NCBI GenBank assembly: GCA_003556835.1
Contig: PWQG01000121.1
Coordinates: forward strand, 1-12,856
DNA length: 12,856 nucleotides
Source of the DNA: Gammaproteobacteria bacterium
GTDB lineage: Bacteria > Pseudomonadota > Gammaproteobacteria > Pseudomonadales > Pseudohongiellaceae
Reading direction: 5' to 3'
Part shown: in pieces, positions 6,223-12,856 of the stretch
How the letters are laid out: every line of letters starts with the position of its first letter
Numbering within the stretch: position 1 is the first letter of the stretch
Made by a program: the position numbers and the translations under genes
Notes under the pieces: generated by a model
Databases searched by the model: none
Told to the model about the DNA's origin: nothing
Seen by the model: the letters and a program-made list of their open reading frames with translations, nothing else

Positions 6223-9200
6223 ATGTCTTCGTCCTCGTCCACGTTTGCTACATTGCGCGAAACTCTCAGGCAGGTACGTCGCCGTCGCTCCCGCCTGTAC
6301 CTCCTGTATCATGGCAGTCTGTTACTGATCGGCTTGCTCGCCCTGCTGGGAACCCTGGGTCTGCTCAGCGCCTGGTTGCAGCCACCACCCTTGGTGGTGT
6401 TCCTGTTTTCCCTGTTGTTCATTGCCGGTGCCGCCGGGCTGGCCTGGTGGTTCCATCGCAGCATCCTGCGGATGTGGTCGGATGACCGGCAACTGGCGCA
6501 CTATGTGGAAGAGAACATCCCCGACCTCGAGCAACGCCTGCTCACCTCCCTCGAATTCTCCGAAGCCGAAGATGATGAACGCCGTGGTGTCTCGGCCCAG
6601 TTCATCGAACGGCTGTGGCAGGATGCGCAGCAACATGTCACCCGCCAGCAGGAGCAGGTGGAACGGGTCGCCTATTCGCGCAATGCCCCGGTCACCAGTG
6701 CCTTCGCTGCGGTTCTGCTCCTGGTCACCGGCGGAGCCCTGCTGTTCTCCGATGCGTTCCGCAGTGGTGGCGGACAGATCCTCTGGCCCTTCGCCTCCAT
6801 TCCCGAAAGGACCCCCGTATCGCTGGTGGAACTCGATGAGCCGCCACAGATCGAGATTCTGGTCGAACCCGGCGACCTGAGCATGCAGCGCGGTGAAGCC
6901 CTCAACATCATCGCCCGCATCGTCAATGCCGATCCGGGCGATGTGGAACTGCGGCTGCGCCAGGACAATGTCAACTGGCAGGGCATCGATATGCGCCGTG
7001 ATGGTGGCAGTGCCGACGAGGCCCTCTACAGCCACTACATCCCCTCCATGCAGGAGGAGCTGGTCTATTACGTACGTTTTGATGATGGTGAACAGCGTTC
7101 GCGTGAATACACCGTCTCGCTCTACGAACTGCCCCGGGTGGAGCAGATCGATGTCGCTTTCCACTACCCCGAATACACCGGCATAGAGAACGACGAAGAG
7201 ATCGACGGCGGTGATCTGGTGGTGCCCGAAGGCACGGAGGTGGCGCTGCAGATACATTTCAACAAACCCGTGCAGTCGGCCATGCTGGAGTTCCAGAACG
7301 AGGCTGGCAGCTATGACGATCTGCCTCTGCAGATTGACGGTGAACGTGGCGAGGTCCGCTTCACGGTGGATCGTGATGCCGTCTACCGGATCGCCGCTGT
7401 CGACTTCGACCGGATGGAAAGTGAGAACCCGCTGGACTATTACATACGCGCCATCGAGGACGAGCCACCGGAACTGGTGCTGCGCAGTCCTGGGCAGGAT
7501 CAGGACGTGATGCCGCTGGAAGAAGTGGTGATCGAGGTCGAAGCACATGACGACTACGGCCTGAGCGACTTCACCCTGCACTACAGTGTGGTGGGCCAGG
7601 ATGAGCGGGCCGTGGATTTCCTGCCTGAAGAGCAGGTACGCAGTGTCGAGGCCAGTGAGCTGATCTACCTGGAGGACCTGGGTGTGCAGCCGGGTGATTT
7701 TGTCAGTTATTACCTGACCCTGGCTGACAACAATGCCCTGCGCGGACCACAGGAAGTGATTTCCGACATCTACTTCCTGCAGGTCACACCCACCGATGCC
7801 CGCTACCGGGAAGCCGGTGGGGGCGGACAGCAGGGTGGCCAGGGCGGTGGTGGTGACGAGGGCAGTGCCCTGGTGACCCTGCAGAAGGACATCATTGCCG
7901 CCACCTGGAAGCTGCGTAATGAGGTGGAGCAGATCCCCCCGACACAATTCAGTGATGACGTGCAGGTGCTGGTTGAGTCCCAGCAGGAAGCCATCCAACG
8001 TGCCCGCATGTCGATCGACCGGCTCTCCGAACGCCTGGATTTCGCCGATGACAGTTACGCCAATGCCGTGGCCAATCTGCAACAGGCTATTGAATACATG
8101 GACGATGCGGTGGCCGAACTGCGATTGGAACAGGTGGGTAGTGCCCTGCAGCCGGAGCAGAATGCCCTGCAGTATGTATTGCGCGCCGAAGCCGACATCA
8201 ACAGCACCGACGTCAGCTTCGAGCGCACCGCTGGTGGTGGCGGGGGAGGCGGCGCGGACCAGCGGGAACGCCAGGACCTGCAGGAACTGTTCGAAATGGA
8301 AATGGGCCGCAATGAAAATCGTTATGCCACCCCCGAGCGTGGTGGCCAGGGGGGGCAGGCACAGAGCGAGGAGGCCAGTCGCCTGGAAGAACTGGCCCGG
8401 CGTCAGGAGGGGCTGACCCGGGCCCAGCGCAATCTCTCGCGCCGCATGGAAGACATGAGCGAAGAGCAGCGTCGCCGCGAACTGGAACGTCTGCGCCGCG
8501 AACAGGAGCAGTTGACCGCCGACCTGGACCAGTTGTCCCAGCAGATGAATCGCCGGCAACAGGCCCAGACGGGACCCCAGTCCAGTCAACAATCCGGTCA
8601 GCAGTCGGGACAGCAATCCGGCGAGCAGCAGATGCAGCGTGCCCTGGAGCAGATGCGTGAAGCGGCCCAGGCTGACAGTCCAGCCCAGGCGGCAGCGCGC
8701 AGTCAGCGGGCCCTGGAAAGCCTGCGCCAGCAACAGCAACAGATGGAAGCCGAGCAGCAACCGAGTTCGGTCAATCAGCTGGCGCAGAACGTCGCCCAGC
8801 GCGGTGAACAACTGGCCCGTGATCAACGTGAACTGCAACAGTCCCTGCAGGATCTGAATCGCCGCCAGGGCCTGGGCCAGAATCGTCTCGAAGCCCGTAG
8901 CGACGAGCAATTGCGCGAACTGGCCAACCGGCAACAGGAACAGCGCCGCGAGCTGGAAGAAATCGAGCAGATGCTGCGCGCGATAGGCGCCCGCGCCGGT
9001 AATGAGGAGCAGGCCCTGTTGAGCCAGGCGCAGCGCGCCAACCGGGCGGTCCGCCCGATCCGCGATCAGATGCAGGACAGCAGCCGGGTACTCAACAATG
9101 GCATGGTCAACCTGGCTATGGATCTGGAGCGGGATATCGGTGAGGAACTGGCCCGGCTCGGGCAGGCCCTGCAGTCCATGAATCCCGGTCGCGAGCGTCG

Positions 9201-9771
9201 TGGCGGTGATGAGGAAACAGCCAGCATGCAGGCCGCCCGCGACGCCAGCGAGCTGCGCGAGCAGATCGAATCACTGCGCCAGCAGGCCGAGGCCTACCAG
9301 CAGGATGGTGACAGTCTTGGTCCGGTCTCCGAGCTGCGCCAACAACTCTCGCGTTCCCGCGAGCTGTCCGAACAACTCACCGAGCGCCTGGAGGACCAGG
9401 CTGCCGACGCCAGGGAACAGCAGGGCGCTGGTGGCAGTGGCGGCGAACTGGCCCAGGGCCAGGATCGGCAGCGTGGCGGCATTCCCGAATACGGTGAAGC
9501 AGCGGCCCTGGGCAATGCGCGGTCCATCCGCAGCCTGATCACCGGCCGTGATCTCGAATCCTTCCTGGATCAGCCGGAGTTGCTGGCGGAAATGGGCAAC
9601 ACGCTGGCGGAGTTGGAACAGGCATTGCGCTCCCGCGCCGAGCTGGAAGAGATCGAACGGCGCCTCTATGCCAGCTCCGATGACGAGGTGCCTGAACAGT
9701 ACCGTCAGATGGTCGAGGCCTATTACAGAGCCCTTTCAGACAGTGGAGGTTCCGCGGAAACAACGCAGTAG
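6223..9771 (+). CDS. DUF4175-family membrane protein with long coiled-coil tail
   Basis: A 1182-residue protein of unknown function. Visible layout: short Ser-rich N-terminus; helices at about 28-50 and 56-76; a cytosolic or periplasmic loop with the family-like VEENIPDLEQRLLTSLEF at 95-112; a third helix at 157-176; a beta-rich region at about 200-520 with a YPEYTG element near 315 and two Ig-like-looking stretches; a Gly/Gln linker at 529-545; a helical segment; a second Gly run near 669; then a highly charged Gln/Glu/Arg coiled coil from about 690 to 1150. The tail should be periplasmic and could make a rod or multimer. No enzyme motif is recognised and there is no Cys. The start has a weak AGGCAG site about 9 bases upstream. 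The next gene begins 2 bases after its TAG, so the pair is surely cotranscribed. It resembles the DUF4175/TIGR02302 proteins found with MoxR, DUF58 and BatA-type genes; that context is known for the family, the function is not. Confidence 0.8.
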   Translation: MSSSSSTFATLRETLRQVRRRRSRLYLLYHGSLLLIGLLALLGTLGLLSAWLQPPPLVVFLFSLLFIAGAAGLAWWFHRSILRMWSDDRQLAHYVEENIPDLEQRLLTSLEFSEAEDDERRGVSAQFIERLWQDAQQHVTRQQEQVERVAYSRNAPVTSAFAAVLLLVTGGALLFSDAFRSGGGQILWPFASIPERTPVSLVELDEPPQIEILVEPGDLSMQRGEALNIIARIVNADPGDVELRLRQDNVNWQGIDMRRDGGSADEALYSHYIPSMQEELVYYVRFDDGEQRSREYTVSLYELPRVEQIDVAFHYPEYTGIENDEEIDGGDLVVPEGTEVALQIHFNKPVQSAMLEFQNEAGSYDDLPLQIDGERGEVRFTVDRDAVYRIAAVDFDRMESENPLDYYIRAIEDEPPELVLRSPGQDQDVMPLEEVVIEVEAHDDYGLSDFTLHYSVVGQDERAVDFLPEEQVRSVEASELIYLEDLGVQPGDFVSYYLTLADNNALRGPQEVISDIYFLQVTPTDARYREAGGGGQQGGQGGGGDEGSALVTLQKDIIAATWKLRNEVEQIPPTQFSDDVQVLVESQQEAIQRARMSIDRLSERLDFADDSYANAVANLQQAIEYMDDAVAELRLEQVGSALQPEQNALQYVLRAEADINSTDVSFERTAGGGGGGGADQRERQDLQELFEMEMGRNENRYATPERGGQGGQAQSEEASRLEELARRQEGLTRAQRNLSRRMEDMSEEQRRRELERLRREQEQLTADLDQLSQQMNRRQQAQTGPQSSQQSGQQSGQQSGEQQMQRALEQMREAAQADSPAQAAARSQRALESLRQQQQQMEAEQQPSSVNQLAQNVAQRGEQLARDQRELQQSLQDLNRRQGLGQNRLEARSDEQLRELANRQQEQRRELEEIEQMLRAIGARAGNEEQALLSQAQRANRAVRPIRDQMQDSSRVLNNGMVNLAMDLERDIGEELARLGQALQSMNPGRERRGGDEETASMQAARDASELREQIESLRQQAEAYQQDGDSLGPVSELRQQLSRSRELSEQLTERLEDQAADAREQQGAGGSGGELAQGQDRQRGGIPEYGEAAALGNARSIRSLITGRDLESFLDQPELLAEMGNTLAELEQALRSRAELEEIERRLYASSDDEVPEQYRQMVEAYYRALSDSGGSAETTQ
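8587..8622 (+). repeat. Three tandem QQSG units in the DUF4175 protein
   Basis: Residues 789-800 read QQSG three times, preceded by SS and followed by EQQ. The 12-base units use different synonymous codons (CAA/CAG, TCC/TCG, GGT/GGA/GGC), so the repeat is kept at the protein level and is not a fresh slippage tract. It forms a flexible break within the coiled-coil tail. Confidence 0.7.
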
Positions 9772-9773
9772 TC

Positions 9774-12068
9774 ATGGACCTTTTCTTCGAACCACACATC
9801 CGCGAGGCCCTGCGCGAAGGTCGATTCGAGTTCGCCTATGGTCTGCATCCACTGCTGGCCCTGCTCGTGCTGGCGGCGCTTGGGGGCCTGGTCTGGTTCT
9901 TCTATCGCCGCACCACCCGGGCGGTCGATCCTTTCTGGAAGCGGATCATGGTGGGTCTGCGCGTGGCGGCTGTGCTGCTGATCGTGTTCATCCTGATGCG
10001 CCCGGCGGTCACCACCTGGCAGGTTGACCCGCAGCAGGCCTACCTGGCAGTTCTCATTGATGATTCGGAAAGCATGTCCATTGCCGATCAGAACGGTCAG
10101 ACCCGGCTCGAGCGGGTGCGCGAGCGTCTGTATGGGGATGATGGCCTGATTGCACCCTTGTCGGAGCTGTACCAGGTGCGGGTGTTCCGCTTTGACCGAC
10201 ATACCGGGCGGGTGGCCTCTGCCGATGATCTGCAGGCGGGCGGCAGTGACTCCTGGATAGGTGCTTCAATGGATGCCATTGACAATCAATTGCGCGGCCT
10301 GCCCCTGGGCGCCGTATTGCTGATCAGCGACGGGGCCGAAACCGGCGATGTCGATCCGGTGGCCGCGGCACAGCGGCTTGCCGCGCGTGACGTGCCGGTT
10401 TTCACCATGGGTGTGGGGCAGGAACAACTGGCCCGGGATATCGGCATCGTCTCGGTGCAGGTGGACGAGACCATCCTCGATGACGCCATCTACAATGTGC
10501 AACTGACCCTGTCACAGAGCGGCTATGAGGGCGAATCCGTGGAGTTGCGTATCCGTGATGGAGACGAGGTCGTTGCCAGCCAGAGCGTGCGCCTTGGGCC
10601 CGATGGTACCGAGCGCCGCTACGAGATGGAGCTGCAACCGCAGCGCCGCGAACCGATTCTCTACGAACTGGAAGTGGATATGATGCCGGATGAAACCATC
10701 CCGGAGAACAACCGCTACCGCTTCCTGGTCGACAACTCCGAGCGTCCACCGCTCAACATACTCTATGTGGACGGTTATCCACGCAATGAGTTCAAGTTCA
10801 TCCGCCGCGCTGCCGATGTCGACGACAATCTGCGCCTGGCCAGTTACCTGCAGACCGGCCCCGGGCGTTTTTATCGGCAGGGCCTGGAGTCACCACTGGA
10901 ATTGAGTGGTGGTTTTCCCTCCACCCGCGAGGAGCTGTATCAGTACGAGGCCCTGGTGATCGGTGGCGTGAACCGCGACTTCTTCAGCAATGAACAGATC
11001 GGCCTGATCCAGGATTTTGTCGCCGAGCGTGGTGGCGGACTGCTGGTCAGTGGCCTGCTGGAAGATACCTTTGCCGAAAGCCGCCTGGCGGACGTGCTGC
11101 CCTTGACCCTGGTGCGCAGCTCCCAGTTGCCATCCTTCCTGCAGGGTGGCACCCGGCGGGGCAATCACGCCACCGGCGAGACCTTCACACCACGCCTGAC
11201 CCGCGAGGGTGAATTGTCGGCCATGCTGCAACTCCATAGCGACGATACCCGTAACCGCCAGCAATGGCAGGAACTGCCCGACCTGCAGGGTGTCTATGTC
11301 ACCGGTCGGCCCAAGCCGGGTGCCAGTGTGCTCATGGAGCACCCCTCCCTGCAATACCAGGGACAGGCGGCACCCATCATGGCGACCCAGCGCTATGGCA
11401 GTGGCCGCAGCCTCTTCATCACCACGGCCAGCACCTGGCGCTGGCAGATGCTGATGCATTCGACCGATGACAGTCATGAGCGGCTGTGGCGACAGATGCT
11501 GCGTTGGCTGGCGGTGTCGGCGCCGGAACGCGTGCGGGTCGACTTTGATCGCGAGTACTACCACGCCGGTGATGAAGTGACCGTGACCGCCACCGTGCGC
11601 GACGAACGCTTCGAGCCGGATAATAATGCCTCGCTCTGGCTGCAGTTGACCGATCCCACCGGACAGGTCACGGATATGCCGATGGAATGGTATATCGAGG
11701 AGGACGGGGTCTATCGCAGCCGTTTCACGGTGGAGCAGGAGGGTATCTACCGGGCCCTGGTGGATGTCGCCAGCGCCAGTGATATCGAGGCGGAGCAGCC
11801 AGCCGCTTTCGTGGTCACCCCTTCGCTGCGCGAATACAACGATCCGACCCGCGACAGCGGCCTGCTGCGCCGCGTTGCCCAGGCCAGTGGGGGACAGTAT
11901 CATGATCTGGATGCCAGTGACCGCCTGCTGGCCGATATTCAATACACACCGGGGGCCTATTCGACGGAGCGACGCCAGGATCTCTGGGATCGACCGTTTT
12001 TCCTGTTCCTGTTGATAGCACTGCTCAGCGCTGACTGGGCGCTGCGACGGCAGAAGGGGTTGTCATGA
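9774..12068 (+). CDS. Membrane-anchored VWA protein with glutamine-amidotransferase-like domain
   Basis: A 764-residue protein. Helices at about 24-44 and 57-77 anchor the N-terminus, and a third at about 741-757 ends it, leaving the bulk in the periplasm. A von Willebrand A domain runs from about 89 to 215 with the metal-binding DxSxS at 96-100 (DDSES) and Asp186 in LISDGAE; Ser160 probably replaces the usual MIDAS Thr, so Mg-dependent ligand binding looks possible. A beta-sandwich at about 224-320 follows, then a class I glutamine-amidotransferase-like fold at about 326-555 (ILYVDGYPRNEFKFIRRA, then YEALVIGGVNRDFF, then a GGGLLVSG turn). That domain has no Cys and so cannot be an amidotransferase. 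A second beta domain at about 585-685 precedes an ASGGQYHDL motif shared by related proteins. Its start lies 2 bases after the DUF4175 stop with no close SD, which suggests translational coupling. Its stop overlaps the next start as ATGA. Confidence 0.85.
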   Translation: MDLFFEPHIREALREGRFEFAYGLHPLLALLVLAALGGLVWFFYRRTTRAVDPFWKRIMVGLRVAAVLLIVFILMRPAVTTWQVDPQQAYLAVLIDDSESMSIADQNGQTRLERVRERLYGDDGLIAPLSELYQVRVFRFDRHTGRVASADDLQAGGSDSWIGASMDAIDNQLRGLPLGAVLLISDGAETGDVDPVAAAQRLAARDVPVFTMGVGQEQLARDIGIVSVQVDETILDDAIYNVQLTLSQSGYEGESVELRIRDGDEVVASQSVRLGPDGTERRYEMELQPQRREPILYELEVDMMPDETIPENNRYRFLVDNSERPPLNILYVDGYPRNEFKFIRRAADVDDNLRLASYLQTGPGRFYRQGLESPLELSGGFPSTREELYQYEALVIGGVNRDFFSNEQIGLIQDFVAERGGGLLVSGLLEDTFAESRLADVLPLTLVRSSQLPSFLQGGTRRGNHATGETFTPRLTREGELSAMLQLHSDDTRNRQQWQELPDLQGVYVTGRPKPGASVLMEHPSLQYQGQAAPIMATQRYGSGRSLFITTASTWRWQMLMHSTDDSHERLWRQMLRWLAVSAPERVRVDFDREYYHAGDEVTVTATVRDERFEPDNNASLWLQLTDPTGQVTDMPMEWYIEEDGVYRSRFTVEQEGIYRALVDVASASDIEAEQPAAFVVTPSLREYNDPTRDSGLLRRVAQASGGQYHDLDASDRLLADIQYTPGAYSTERRQDLWDRPFFLFLLIALLSADWALRRQKGLS

Positions 12069-12856
12069 TGCGTCGTATACGAGGCTTTCTCCTCTTGCTT
12101 TTGCCAACGCTGCTACTGGGCAGCGGTGCCGCACAGGGCCAGATGTTGCCGGGAGTGGATGACAATGAATCCATGCCCTGGTTCCGGGAGCATCCCGATC
12201 GCGGCAAATACCTGCTCATTCTCACCGGCGCCGCCGCCACGCCGCAGGTACGTGAGCGCTTCCGGGACTGGTCCGTGGCCCTGCACGACAGTTTCATCGA
12301 GGAGTACGGTTATGACAGGGATCGGGTGTTTCTCCTGCTCGACGATGGCGAAAACATCGGGCAGGCGGGGGATCGCGTGCACGGCAGTTCGCGCCTGGAG
12401 GACATGTACGGCACCCTGGAAATGCTGCAGGGCAGGATGCAGCCGGGTGACCAGCTCACCCTGGTCATGATCGGTCACGGCTCGAGTCGCTTCGGCGAAG
12501 CCAAGTTCAACAATACCGGTCCGGATGTGACGGGGCCGGAGTTGGCGGAGATCCTCGACGGGTTCGCGGAACAGGACCTGGTGATCTTCAATACCACCAG
12601 TGCCGGCTTTGAATTCGCACAGGCCCTGTCGGCCGAGGGCAGGGTGGTGGTTTCCGCCACGCGCTCGGCGGCCGAGCGCTACGATCCGGTTTTCACCCGC
12701 TTCCTGATCGAGGGACTGCAGGGCAAGTCAGCGGATCTGGATCGCAACGGCCGGGTCTCGGTGCTGGAGCTGTTCAACTATGCCCGGCGCAATGTCGCCG
12801 ACTGGTATGACGATCAGGGGCGCCTGTCGACAGAGACCGCCGTGCTGGATGATACC
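12065..12856 (+). CDS. Secreted C13/caspase-like protein lacking the catalytic Cys, 5' part (3' end outside window)
   Basis: The 264 codons from 12065 to the right edge are open without a stop, so the protein is longer. Residues 1-25 are a signal peptide (MMRR then a run of Leu, cleavage near AAQG-Q). The mature part has the legumain/caspase (C13) layout: a first strand KYLLILTG, a DRVFLLLDD strand, LTLVMIGHGSS with the expected catalytic His138-Gly at 138-139, then DLVIFNTTSAG at 171-181 where active members carry the Cys in a C-x-S-G pattern. Here Thr178 or Thr177 takes that place, and no Cys exists anywhere in the visible protein. A DLDRNGRVSVLE element near 224-235 matches the Asp-rich EF-hand-like loop usual in this family. 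I chose the ATG at 12065, which overlaps the VWA stop; AAGGGG lies about 5 bases upstream, and the second Met at 12068 is an alternative. Best read as a pseudo-peptidase or binding subunit of the operon. Confidence 0.8.
   Translation, partial: MMRRIRGFLLLLLPTLLLGSGAAQGQMLPGVDDNESMPWFREHPDRGKYLLILTGAAATPQVRERFRDWSVALHDSFIEEYGYDRDRVFLLLDDGENIGQAGDRVHGSSRLEDMYGTLEMLQGRMQPGDQLTLVMIGHGSSRFGEAKFNNTGPDVTGPELAEILDGFAEQDLVIFNTTSAGFEFAQALSAEGRVVVSATRSAAERYDPVFTRFLIEGLQGKSADLDRNGRVSVLELFNYARRNVADWYDDQGRLSTETAVLDDT

Noticed and set aside
6322..8934. 870-codon open frame on the minus strand
   Set aside because: It is opposite the DUF4175 coding sequence and arises from its Gln/Glu/Arg codons and GC-rich third positions. 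Its product is a Leu/Gln-rich low-complexity string with no domain, and no ribosome site or promoter is apparent.
10890..11942. 350-codon open frame on the minus strand
   Set aside because: Shadow of the VWA gene, whose domains and motifs continue unbroken through it on the plus strand.
1..12856. CRISPR array, tRNA or rRNA gene, insertion sequence, phage gene
   Set aside because: No regular spaced repeats, cloverleaf-like stretches, terminal inverted repeats or transposase motifs were seen by eye on either strand.

Overview
The window looks like part of the chromosome of a GC-rich (roughly 60 %) Gram-negative bacterium, most likely a gammaproteobacterium. The reasons are two periplasmic lytic transglycosylases of the MltD and MltB families, several signal peptides, and dense coding with good Shine-Dalgarno sites. 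Genus cannot be read from the sequence. No rRNA, tRNA, CRISPR array, insertion sequence or prophage gene is visible. It reads as ordinary core-type chromosome with one poorly characterised envelope operon at its right end.

Left part (1-3800): the 3' two thirds of an mltD-like gene (five LysM-like segments) runs rightwards off the left edge. It converges, across an 11-bp hairpin, on a leftward pair of genes. That pair is a homologue of the tRNA-queuosine mannosyltransferase QTMAN/GTDC1 followed by an MltB-family soluble lytic transglycosylase. Two peptidoglycan-cleaving enzymes therefore face each other across one shared terminator.

Middle (3801-6222): a 519-residue acyl-CoA-synthetase-type adenylating enzyme starts back to back with the QTMAN gene, with only 28 bp between the start codons. 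A good sigma70 promoter for the leftward gene lies inside the first codons of the rightward gene, so the ATG at 3831 cannot be the start of the leftward gene if that promoter is used. A NUDIX hydrolase with an extended Nudix loop follows 92 bp downstream, probably in the same transcript. A 162-bp gap before the next gene holds a candidate promoter and a 10-bp direct repeat.

Right part (6223-12856): three tightly coupled genes, the most interesting block. The first is an 1182-residue DUF4175-type protein with three N-terminal membrane helices, a beta-rich middle and a very long Gln/Glu/Arg coiled-coil tail. Two bases later comes a 764-residue membrane-anchored von Willebrand A protein with an intact MIDAS and a glutamine-amidotransferase-like domain. 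Overlapping it by 4 bp is a secreted C13/caspase-fold protein that runs off the right edge. It keeps the His-Gly motif but has Thr where the catalytic Cys should be. The visible 2210 residues of the three proteins contain no cysteine at all. Comparable sets in other bacteria sit beside MoxR AAA+ ATPase, DUF58 and BatA-like genes. I infer a MoxR/Bat-type cell-envelope system whose ATPase lies beyond the right edge.
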